NCBI GenBank assembly: GCA_002311915.1
Contig: DCAF01000037.1
Span: 9,407-29,494, forward strand
DNA from: Sulfurovum sp. UBA1140
GTDB taxonomy: Bacteria; Campylobacterota; Campylobacteria; Campylobacterales; Sulfurovaceae
DNA length: 20,088 nucleotides
Direction: 5' to 3'
In this document: positions 6,745-13,812 of the stretch, piece after piece
Layout: each line of letters opens with the position of its first letter
Numbering within the stretch: the first letter of the stretch is position 1
Program-made: the position numbers and the translations under genes
The notes under the pieces: generated by a model
Told to the model about the DNA's origin: nothing
Database searches by the model: none
The model's input: only the letters and a program-made list of their open reading frames with translations

Positions 6745-8043
6745 ATGAAAAAAATTATAATAACAATACTAATACTACAAGGAGTCTTAATGAGTGCTGT
6801 TTTAGAGCCATTAAAGATAGGAAAAACCGAAGTGCCTTTTATTTTTGAAGAGGATAAAAATTTACCGATTGTCTCGATGCAACTGATATTTAAAAATTCG
6901 GGGAGCTTGACCGATACGAAAGATGGTTTGGTAAAATTAACTGCTAAATTATTAAACGAGGGAACCCTTAAAGATGGGAGCGTTGGTTTTGCAACCAAAT
7001 TAGAGAGCAGGGCGATTACCCTTGGAACTCACGCAGGAGCCGAGACATTTGTGATTGAGCTTGGTGCGTTAAAGAGTGAGTTTAGATATGGTGTTGATTT
7101 GCTTAAAGAGTTATTAAAAGACCCTAATTACAGTGAAGAGAGTCTGAGTAAAATTAAAACACAAACAATTGGTTCTTTAAAACGAAAAGAGAGTGATTTT
7201 GATTATATCTCTTCTTTAACTCTAAAAGGGATGATTTTTAAAGATACTCCTTTGGCAAAACCGAGTTTGGGAACTGTAGAGAGTGTTAAGAGTATTACAC
7301 TAGATGATATTAAAAAACATGTTCAAGAGCATTTAGGTTTAGAGAATATGATTGTATTAATGGGGGGTGATATGAATCAATCAGAAGCTTCTGCTTTGAC
7401 CAAAGAGGTACTTTTAGAGTTCTCAACAGTGAAAGTTAATCCTATTAAAACAGTGAAAGCTGTCTCTAAAAGTGTGACCAAAGAGACCATAGTTGAGAGT
7501 CAACAAGCTTATGTTTATTTTGGAGCTCCACTGAATATTGCGTATGATAGCAAAGATAGACATCTTGGTAAAATAGCTTCGTTTGTTTTAGGAAGCAGTG
7601 GATTTGGTTCTCGTATGATGGAAGAGATACGGGTTAAAAAAGGGTTGGCATACTCGGCATACAGTAGATTTAATATTAATAAGTCTTATTCCTACTTCTC
7701 TGGTTATCTTCAAACTAAAATAGAGAGTGGAGATGAAGCTGTAAAGAGTGTAAAAGAGGTGGTCAGAATCTTTTTAGATAAAGGAGTCACCAAAGAAGAG
7801 TTGGAGTCTGCTCAACAGTTTATTTTGGGTTCAGAACCACTTAGAAACGAAACCATGTCTCAACGTTTGGGTCGTGCATTTCAAGAGTATTATACCAATA
7901 AACCATTGGGGTCGCATGTTGAAGACTTAAAGCGTATTGAAGCGATAGAGTTAGATGAGCTGAATGCCTTTATTAAGCAACATCAAGAGATAGCTGAAAT
8001 CTCATTTTCTGTAGTAACAGGAGAGATGAAAAAGCAAAAATAG
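6745..8043 (+). CDS. M16-family peptidase-like protein without the zinc motif
   Basis: This 432 aa exported protein has an N-terminal signal sequence (about 1-18) and two M16 peptidase-like halves. In the first, the place where active members carry HxxEH reads GLVKLTAKLLNEGT (residues 61-74), so the zinc ligands are missing. The second half keeps the R/Y pair motif RVKKGLAY (296-303) seen in M16 partners. This pattern matches the non-catalytic subunit of two-component M16B proteases such as the PqqL/YmxG-type pairs annotated in Helicobacter. The catalytic partner is not in this window. It starts 3 nt after the mqnC stop and uses GGAGAG inside that gene as ribosome binding site. A function in periplasmic peptide processing is inferred from the family. 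Confidence 0.8.
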   Translation: MKKIIITILILQGVLMSAVLEPLKIGKTEVPFIFEEDKNLPIVSMQLIFKNSGSLTDTKDGLVKLTAKLLNEGTLKDGSVGFATKLESRAITLGTHAGAETFVIELGALKSEFRYGVDLLKELLKDPNYSEESLSKIKTQTIGSLKRKESDFDYISSLTLKGMIFKDTPLAKPSLGTVESVKSITLDDIKKHVQEHLGLENMIVLMGGDMNQSEASALTKEVLLEFSTVKVNPIKTVKAVSKSVTKETIVESQQAYVYFGAPLNIAYDSKDRHLGKIASFVLGSSGFGSRMMEEIRVKKGLAYSAYSRFNINKSYSYFSGYLQTKIESGDEAVKSVKEVVRIFLDKGVTKEELESAQQFILGSEPLRNETMSQRLGRAFQEYYTNKPLGSHVEDLKRIEAIELDELNAFIKQHQEIAEISFSVVTGEMKKQK

Positions 8044-8056
8044 AGTGAAGGGTCTC

Positions 8057-8095
8057 GAAATCGGAAGGCTCTGCCTCCGTTATTCGGGCGTAAAT
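8057..8095. repeat. GC-rich palindromic repeat, diverged copy of the one in the intein
   Basis: ATCGGAAGGCTCTGCCTCCG forms a 7-bp stem (CGGA and GGC against GCCTCCG, with one bulged A) and is followed by TTCGGGCGTAAAT. The arrangement parallels 15438-15478 inside dnaE: ATCGGAGGCT...GCC.CCG, then CGAGACTAAA. It is strikingly GC-rich compared with the AT-rich DNA around it. It lies just after the M16 gene. The hairpin is direct; membership in one dispersed repeat family is inferred from two copies. Confidence 0.5.
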
Positions 8096-8206
8096 ACTCC
8101 ATTTTTGAAAGATAAAATAACACATAAAACTACACAAAACCTTATAAAAACCTTTAAAAAAATATTATTTAACATTTTATTAAACTTTACATTAACAATT
8201 TCACGC

Positions 8207-8212
8207 TAAAAT
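8207..8212 (+). promoter_or_regulatory. Candidate -10 box for the TPR-like gene
   Basis: TAAAAT preceded by TTTACA at 8186-8191 (15-nt spacing, slightly short) lies 28 nt upstream of the ATG at 8241. Plausible but unproven. Confidence 0.35.
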
Positions 8213-8240
8213 AGATTAGATTTATTTGTGGGAGAGTATT

Positions 8241-9560
8241 ATGTTTAAGCTTGTTATATCGCTATCGGTTATTGCTACATTTTGGGTTGTAAGTTTAAAC
8301 TTAAATTTTTCCTCTTCAGATATAGATATAGAAGAGACTACTGTAGAGAAATTGTCATTGAATAGTGTTCCAAAAGAGGAGGAGAGTGTGTTGATTGAAG
8401 CCTCTCCTAATAGTATTGTGGGGCATAAAAAAATCAAAGATGAGAATAACCTTTTAAAAGAGATTACCTATCTTTTAGAAAAAGCAAATTTACTCTCGAC
8501 CCCTGAAAGCTATGAAGAGGCACTGAATATATATGATGAGATTATTTCAAAAGTAGAGTGTTCAGGAGAAGATGAACTTTTAGAGTATTTTGCAAAAGCC
8601 TATTTTGCAAAAGCCTCTCTGTATAGAAACTACCTTGAAGATGAAGATGAGAGTTTCGATATTTACAGTTTGCTGGCAGAAAAATTAAAAAATTCTACCA
8701 ATACAGATTTATTAAAGCTCTATGCGAATGCCCAATTTTTAAAATCAACCATGACAGAGCGTGATGAGTCGATTGAAATTTATGATGAGATTATTGAAAA
8801 GTTTGAAGAGAGTGATGAAGTGGAGCTTTTGAAAAATTTTGCGTATGCTCAATTTTCTAAAGCTTATCTTTTAACAAATTCAGAAAGCATTGAAATTTAT
8901 GATGAAATCATTCAAAAATTCAAAGATAAAGAGGACAAAGAGTTATTAAAAGAGCTATCTAATGCACAATTTTCAAAGGCATTTATATTGAGTGATTCTC
9001 TTCAAGATAAAAAAGAGGCAATAGAGGTCTATACTGAGATTATCGAAAAATTTGACTGCTATGAAGACGATGACTTTAGAGAAGAGGTTGACAATGCTCT
9101 TTTTGCTAAGAGCTTTTTACTTATGGATGAGAACAGTGAAGAGTCTATGAAAATATTTGATAAACTTATTGCTAAATATAAAGATGCCGAGGGGGGAATA
9201 GTCCCTAAAAATCTTGAATACTCGATTGTAAATAATATTGAACTTGCACTCATTACCAACAACAGTGATATAGAGTATCAAGAACTTGCCACTCAATATC
9301 TTTGGGATTCAAAAGAGGGAAAAGCCCAAGTAGAGATGCTTGAAATTCTTAAAAATGCTCAAGATTTAAATCAAGATGAGATGCTTGAAGTTTGGAAAAA
9401 AGAGCATGAGAGTTTCTATTTCGAAAATTGGAGTTTTAAAGAGTTAGAGAAGTGGAATCAAGATATGGAGAGCAGTGAAAGTAAAACAAGAATTAAAAAA
9501 TACCTTACCGAGTTTCAGGGGCATAACAGCAGTCGAGCCATGATTGACACCGAGTTATAA
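8241..9560 (+). CDS. Membrane-anchored TPR-like repeat protein
   Basis: The 439 aa protein has an N-terminal hydrophobic segment (about 2-22) that should act as a signal anchor, leaving the rest in the periplasm. The ectodomain is built of about six degenerate helical repeats of 34-42 residues, with a pattern like SIEIYDEIIEKFEESDEVEL (178-197) followed by AQFSKAYLL. Copies begin near residues 94, 138, 177, 216, 260 and 302. They look like tetratricopeptide-type repeats, which mediate protein contacts. It is strongly acidic. The ATG at 8241 follows GGGAGAG and is preferred over an in-frame TTG at 8226. No enzyme motif is seen. The partner is unknown; the downstream STAS/HATPase pair is 169 nt away and may be a separate unit. 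Confidence 0.75.
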   Translation: MFKLVISLSVIATFWVVSLNLNFSSSDIDIEETTVEKLSLNSVPKEEESVLIEASPNSIVGHKKIKDENNLLKEITYLLEKANLLSTPESYEEALNIYDEIISKVECSGEDELLEYFAKAYFAKASLYRNYLEDEDESFDIYSLLAEKLKNSTNTDLLKLYANAQFLKSTMTERDESIEIYDEIIEKFEESDEVELLKNFAYAQFSKAYLLTNSESIEIYDEIIQKFKDKEDKELLKELSNAQFSKAFILSDSLQDKKEAIEVYTEIIEKFDCYEDDDFREEVDNALFAKSFLLMDENSEESMKIFDKLIAKYKDAEGGIVPKNLEYSIVNNIELALITNNSDIEYQELATQYLWDSKEGKAQVEMLEILKNAQDLNQDEMLEVWKKEHESFYFENWSFKELEKWNQDMESSESKTRIKKYLTEFQGHNSSRAMIDTEL

Positions 9561-9637
9561 CTTGAAAACAGATGTTTTTATTGCTAAAAGTGTAAAAAAA
9601 CCAAATTAAATAATTTACATATTAACTATTCTTATTA

Positions 9638-9674
9638 AGTATTTATTTTTAATAAATTATTAATAATAAATACT
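9638..9674 (+). promoter_or_regulatory. 37-bp near-perfect palindrome upstream of the STAS gene
   Basis: Two 18-nt arms around a central A match at 17 of 18 positions (left AGTATTTATTTTTAATAA). A TATAAT -10 box follows at 9694-9699, so the palindrome covers the -35 region of the probable STAS promoter. Only three G/C bases on the two arms combined make a terminator unlikely. An operator for a dimeric regulator is plausible; in such AT-rich DNA part of the symmetry may be chance. Confidence 0.45.
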
Positions 9675-9693
9675 ACTTTCAGCTATTGCTTTA

Positions 9694-9699
9694 TATAAT
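9694..9699 (+). promoter_or_regulatory. -10 box of the STAS/HATPase operon
   Basis: A consensus TATAAT lies 30 nt upstream of the STAS gene start, with AAGGA between. Confidence 0.5.
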
Positions 9700-9729
9700 T
9701 TAAATAATTATTAAATAAGGATTTAAATT

Positions 9730-10044
9730 ATGGTAATAAATATGCTTGGAAGCAAGAAGAAATTAGAGATTATGATTGATGAAAAACGGCTTGACATTAG
9801 CAATATGAGAGAGGTTAAGGCGAAAATACTTAAAGATATTGCTGTTTCAAAAGAGGATATAGTTATTAACTGTTCAAAGATAGAGTTTTTGGATAGTTCA
9901 GGGTTGAGTGTTATTATGGCCGTATTTAAACAGTTAAATAGCCAAAAACGTAAGTTGATACTTTGTAGTTTAAATCGACAACCTCAAGAATTAATGAAAA
10001 TTACACAGCTACATAAAATTTTTACCATTAATAATAGCTGTTAA
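9730..10044 (+). CDS. STAS-domain anti-sigma factor antagonist
   Basis: The 104 aa protein is a single STAS domain of the SpoIIAA/RsbV type. The hallmark loop FLDSSGLSVIM (residues 53-63) contains the serine (Ser56 or Ser57) that partner kinases phosphorylate; unphosphorylated antagonists bind the kinase and release its target. Start: the ATG at 9730 has AAGGA 8 nt upstream, but the ATG at 9742 (MLGSKKK) is possible. The next gene encodes an RsbW-like ATPase, giving a classical partner-switching pair. In non-sporulating proteobacteria such pairs often control c-di-GMP, biofilm or chemosensory proteins and not a sigma factor, so the output is unknown. Confidence 0.85.
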   Translation: MVINMLGSKKKLEIMIDEKRLDISNMREVKAKILKDIAVSKEDIVINCSKIEFLDSSGLSVIMAVFKQLNSQKRKLILCSLNRQPQELMKITQLHKIFTINNSC

Positions 10045-10078
10045 GATATAAAAATAATACCATGAGTGGGGTTAGATT

Positions 10079-10459
10079 ATGAATGTAAAAATTGTTATCA
10101 AAAGTCAACTCTGTGAAGTAGAGAAAGTATATCAGTGGTTAGAGGGATACCTTTTACCCCTATTAAAAAATAAACGACTCGAAGAGATACTTTTGGTAAT
10201 GCAAGAGATTGTAACGAATGCTATTATTCATGGGAACTATAATCATTTTAATAAAAAAGTGTGTATCTATCTTGAAGTGGCAAAGAATCAAATTATTTTA
10301 ATGGTTGAAGATGAAGGAGAGGGAATTAAGAGTCTAGTAGAAGCCCAAAATATGGACTACATGGAAGAGAATGGACGGGGTTTAAAATTGGCAGTTTTAA
10401 TAAGTGACCGTATAGAACTTAATCATAACAGTATACGACTATGGTTCTCTTTTACCTAA
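10079..10459 (+). CDS. RsbW/SpoIIAB-like serine kinase (HATPase_c_2)
   Basis: This 126 aa protein is a GHKL-fold ATPase of the anti-sigma-kinase type. Its N box is EIVTNAIIHGN (43-53; Glu43, Asn47), the G1 box is EDEGEGI (77-83) and the G2 box is NGRGL (98-102). It would phosphorylate the STAS protein encoded 34 nt upstream. No HPt or histidine-kinase dimerisation domain is present. A GAGTGGGG sequence precedes the ATG. No PP2C phosphatase that would reset the switch is found in the window. Its 3' end overlaps the convergent membrane protein gene by 21 nt. Confidence 0.85.
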   Translation: MNVKIVIKSQLCEVEKVYQWLEGYLLPLLKNKRLEEILLVMQEIVTNAIIHGNYNHFNKKVCIYLEVAKNQIILMVEDEGEGIKSLVEAQNMDYMEENGRGLKLAVLISDRIELNHNSIRLWFSFT

Positions 10460-11014
10460 AAGTTCAACCTTAGTATCTTTTTTCTGTTGAATAATTTTAA
10501 GATTGGGTTGATTCTCAATACTCTCTAATTGATGCTGTTTAATTCTTTTTCCTCGCCAGTAGTAGCCACCAATAACCCCACCACCTGCACTTATTGCTAA
10601 GAGTCCAACGGTAACCATTTGAGCTAAAACAAACAATCCTCCTATGCCCAATACTCCTGCAAATGCCATACCAACTTTAAAATTTGCCTTGGCATGGGTG
10701 GTTTTTGATTCTCGTACAATCTCTTTTTGTGCCTCTTTTATAGCATCTATTTTTGCTTGTTTGGCACCAAGTTTAATCTTTTCACGCTCTTTAGCAAAGT
10801 CCCTTTCTTGTTTAAAAATAGCATCTTTACGAGAGTGTTCGGACAAAGAGGTAAACCAAAAAGCGATGATTAATGCAATAAAAAGCAGAGGAATGGAGAG
10901 CTGAAGAAATCCTGTTGAGCTAAACGCATTGGGAGATAAAACCATGAGAGTAACCGTTACCATTTGAGCCAAAACAATACCAAATATAAATTTTAATAGT
11001 TGCAAAGATAACAC
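10439..11014 (-). CDS. Membrane protein with coiled-coil cytoplasmic segment, unknown
   Basis: I do not recognise the family. The 191 aa protein has two N-terminal membrane helices (about 6-26 and 37-57), a charged helical segment likely to be coiled (60-108, KEREKIKLGAKQAKIDAIKE), two more hydrophobic stretches (about 114-136 and 130-152) and a polar tail. The heptamer LAQMVTV occurs twice, at 15-21 and 130-136, each in a membrane segment, suggesting internal duplication. The listed GTG start has its AAGG directly adjacent; a TTG at 11005 would be spaced better, so the start is uncertain by three codons. It lies 15 nt after pgi on the same strand and may be cotranscribed with it. Confidence 0.6.
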   Translation of the reverse strand: MLSLQLLKFIFGIVLAQMVTVTLMVLSPNAFSSTGFLQLSIPLLFIALIIAFWFTSLSEHSRKDAIFKQERDFAKEREKIKLGAKQAKIDAIKEAQKEIVRESKTTHAKANFKVGMAFAGVLGIGGLFVLAQMVTVGLLAISAGGGVIGGYYWRGKRIKQHQLESIENQPNLKIIQQKKDTKVELLGKREP

Positions 11015-11029
11015 CTTATTTTTATTGAA

Positions 11030-12265
11030 TTATAGCGAAAAACTCTGCTTCTCTAACTTCTCTTTTAGAATAATTTTTCCTGCTTCTACACCTGGTTGAT
11101 TGTAGGTATCTACATCAATGAGTTCCCCCACGAGTGAGGTTAATAGTTCATAATAATAGATAAGCTCTCCAATACTTTGGGCATTTACAGCGGGGATAAT
11201 AATCTCGTCGAGTGGTACCTCTTTCTGATTTTTAAGTGACTCTATGACTGAATCACATTGCATATTTATTAAATCATGAAATGCGACACCATTAAGTATA
11301 TCTAATGATTCTAAGTGGGGAAGGGTTGTTGAAGGGATATACATCTCATGTTCAAATTTTTTGAGTTTAATAAAGGTGATGGATTTGTCTCGGGTTCCTT
11401 CCATAATCAGTTGTAAAAAGGAGTGTTGGTCCTTGGGACCAATCAGTCCAATGGGGGTTAACCCAACATTAAAGGTAGAGTGTCGCTGTTTTTTTCCCAA
11501 ACTCTCACCCCAAAGTTGTACATACCACTCTGTAAAATATTTTAGGGTTTCAGAGTAGGCAAAGATACAGTTAATATTGTACCGTGTATGATTTTTAGCA
11601 TAAAATAGGGCTTTATTTAAGAGTATGTCTTGAAGGTATCCCTCTTCAAAAAATGCTTGGTTAATGTTGTTGGCTCCTTTGAGAAGTAGTTGAATATCAA
11701 CACCACAAAGCACCAAAGGAAGCAGTCCCACAACCGAAAGAACCGAGAACCTTCCCCCTACATTAGCAGGAAGATAGAATCTTCTTGAACCTATCTCTTT
11801 AGCAAATTTATCTAGGTTTGAGCCTCTGTCGGTAATAAATGTATAGTGACTGTTGTTAGAATTTTTGGCATAGATATATTTAAAAATTGAGATGGTCTCC
11901 ACCGTACCACCTGATTTACTAATGACAAAAAAGTGTGTCTTCTTCATATTGATTTTTTTTAATAAATCAGCAATATTAAGGGGGTCGGTACTCTCAAAAA
12001 AGATTAATGTTCGTTTGGGCTGTTCAATGGGTTTTAAAAATTCATAAACTGCTTTAGCACCCAAAGAGCTTCCTCCAATACCCAGCACAACAATCGATTC
12101 GATAGAAGTATCAAAACGTTCTGCAAACTCCATAATCTCATCTATATTTTGTAGAGGAAGATTGTAATACCCAACACTGTTTTTTTCACCTCTAATAGAG
12201 TCTACCAACTTTCGTTTATCAGCACGAGGTGTGTCTATTTGGTTAAAATAGAGTCGGTTTTGCAT
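11030..12265 (-). CDS. pgi: Glucose-6-phosphate isomerase
   Basis: Pgi interconverts glucose 6-phosphate and fructose 6-phosphate. The 411 aa length is the short form usual in Campylobacterota (other bacteria about 450-550). Sugar-phosphate motifs are VLGIGGSSLGAKAV (60-73) and SKSGGTVET (116-124); catalytic candidates are Glu254 in LWGESLGKK, His281 in QHSFLQ, and Lys397 in QPGVEAGK. The ATG lies 1 nt after the stop of the phosphomannomutase gene, so the two are coupled. In an autotrophic or gluconeogenic organism the enzyme would work toward glucose 6-phosphate for envelope sugars and glycogen-like stores. Confidence 0.94.
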   Translation of the reverse strand: MQNRLYFNQIDTPRADKRKLVDSIRGEKNSVGYYNLPLQNIDEIMEFAERFDTSIESIVVLGIGGSSLGAKAVYEFLKPIEQPKRTLIFFESTDPLNIADLLKKINMKKTHFFVISKSGGTVETISIFKYIYAKNSNNSHYTFITDRGSNLDKFAKEIGSRRFYLPANVGGRFSVLSVVGLLPLVLCGVDIQLLLKGANNINQAFFEEGYLQDILLNKALFYAKNHTRYNINCIFAYSETLKYFTEWYVQLWGESLGKKQRHSTFNVGLTPIGLIGPKDQHSFLQLIMEGTRDKSITFIKLKKFEHEMYIPSTTLPHLESLDILNGVAFHDLINMQCDSVIESLKNQKEVPLDEIIIPAVNAQSIGELIYYYELLTSLVGELIDVDTYNQPGVEAGKIILKEKLEKQSFSL

Positions 12266-12266
12266 A

Positions 12267-13661
12267 TTATGCTCTTTCTGTTAGATTGTTTTTAGCATTA
12301 AGAATAAGTTGGTTAACACTCTGCTCATAGACTTTGGCTAAGGCTTCATCGGTTGATTCAAAACGGGTTACCAAAACAGGAGTGGTGTTACTAGCACGTA
12401 CCAATCCCCAACCTTTTTCAAAATTGATACGTACACCATCAACAAAGATAATATCTTTTATAGTAGGAAAGTCACTAGGAGGATTTTTAAGAAGCTTTTT
12501 TACCTCATCAATAATGGCAAACTTCTCCTCTTCTGTGGTCTCAACTTTTATCTCTTCGGTTGAAAAAACCTGAGGTAGGGCATCAATCTCTTGGTCAATG
12601 TTTATGCCATCATGAATAAGCTCTAACATTCGCAGTGTGGCATAAATGGCATCATCATAACCAAAATAGCGATGCTTAAAGAAGATATGTCCACTCACTT
12701 CACATGCCAAATCGGCATTGGTCTCTCGCATTTTTACTTTAAGATTGGAGTGACCTGTTTTGTACATAATCGCCGTTGCCCCTCGTCGTTCTAGCTCATC
12801 ATACATTACTTGTGAACACTTGACCTCTCCAATAACGATGGGGTTCTCCATTTTCATGGCATAAAGCAGTGCCATCTGGTCACCTTTAATGTTGTGTTTA
12901 TGGGTTAAGACTGCAATACGGTCAGCATCTCCATCATAAGCAAAGGCAATATCTCCTTCTTCTTTAAGTAGTTTTTTAATATCAATTAAATTCTCTTCTA
13001 CTGAGGGGTCAGGATGGTGATTGGGAAAGGTTCCATCGGGTTCTAAGTAGATACCTTTGTAGTTAAACTCTAACTGATTAAAAATATTACTAATAACGGT
13101 ATCAGCCACACCATTTCCTCCATCAATGACTATTTTTGTACTCATTGCTTTAAGGTGGTTAAACTCTTTAACCATAAAATTAATATATGGGGTTTTGACA
13201 TCTATATCTGTTTTTTTACTATTCTTTTCGATGTTCATCTCTTGATTGGCAATAATTTCACGCCCCAAAGCATAAATATCTTCTCCAAAAAAGGGTGCTT
13301 TATCAACCGTTATTTTAAATCCATTATACTCACTAGGATTATGAGAGCCTGTAATCATAATAGAAGCATCGGTCTCTATACCATCATGCGTAATATAGTT
13401 GGCAAAATAGTTGACAGGTGTGGCAACCAATCCCATATCAAGTACCTTGCATCCTGCACGATTTAGTCCACTGGTTAGATAGTCTCGAAGCAGAGGAGAG
13501 TGGGAACGGGCATCGTATCCAATTGCCACTACTCTGTTGCCTTTTACTTTTTGACCTAAAAAATACCCTATGAGTTTAACACTCTGTTCGTGAAGCTCTT
13601 TTTCAAAAATTCCTCGAATATCATACTCTCTAAAAATTGAATGGTTGATTGCTCTATTCAT
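12267..13661 (-). CDS. Phosphomannomutase/phosphoglucomutase
   Basis: This alpha-D-phosphohexomutase moves phosphate between C1 and C6 of mannose or glucose. At 464 aa it has the phosphoserine loop MITGSHNPSEYNG (102-114; Ser106), the metal site DGDADR (243-248), the sugar-specificity loop EVSGHIFF (321-328), and the C-terminal phosphate-binding RASNTTP. EVSGH with the family length indicates the dual-specificity ManB/AlgC-type. GGAGTAATC precedes the ATG. It is divergent from dnaE and directly coupled to pgi, giving a fructose-6-P, glucose-6-P, glucose-1-P (and mannose) branch for nucleotide-sugar synthesis. Confidence 0.92.
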   Translation of the reverse strand: MNRAINHSIFREYDIRGIFEKELHEQSVKLIGYFLGQKVKGNRVVAIGYDARSHSPLLRDYLTSGLNRAGCKVLDMGLVATPVNYFANYITHDGIETDASIMITGSHNPSEYNGFKITVDKAPFFGEDIYALGREIIANQEMNIEKNSKKTDIDVKTPYINFMVKEFNHLKAMSTKIVIDGGNGVADTVISNIFNQLEFNYKGIYLEPDGTFPNHHPDPSVEENLIDIKKLLKEEGDIAFAYDGDADRIAVLTHKHNIKGDQMALLYAMKMENPIVIGEVKCSQVMYDELERRGATAIMYKTGHSNLKVKMRETNADLACEVSGHIFFKHRYFGYDDAIYATLRMLELIHDGINIDQEIDALPQVFSTEEIKVETTEEEKFAIIDEVKKLLKNPPSDFPTIKDIIFVDGVRINFEKGWGLVRASNTTPVLVTRFESTDEALAKVYEQSVNQLILNAKNNLTERA

Positions 13662-13773
13662 GATTACTCCATGTACAAACTTTATGCTGTTTGTTAATAA
13701 AAATTTTAATAATTATACACTATTTTTAATATCTTAAGGTGAATAATTCATCCTCTCCTTACTAAAAACTTGC

Positions 13774-13779
13774 TATATT
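13774..13779 (+). promoter_or_regulatory. -10 box of the dnaE promoter
   Basis: TATATT preceded by TTGC (extended -10 like) lies 33 nt before the dnaE start codon; an AAGG ribosome binding site is at 13802-13805. No firm -35 box is seen. Confidence 0.45.
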
Positions 13780-13812
13780 CGTACAAAAATCAAACATTAT
13801 TAAGGTAAATCT

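Noticed and set aside
9638..9674. Intrinsic terminator of the TPR-like gene
   Set aside because: The stem is almost all A-T and lacks a following T-run, so it would not be stable enough.
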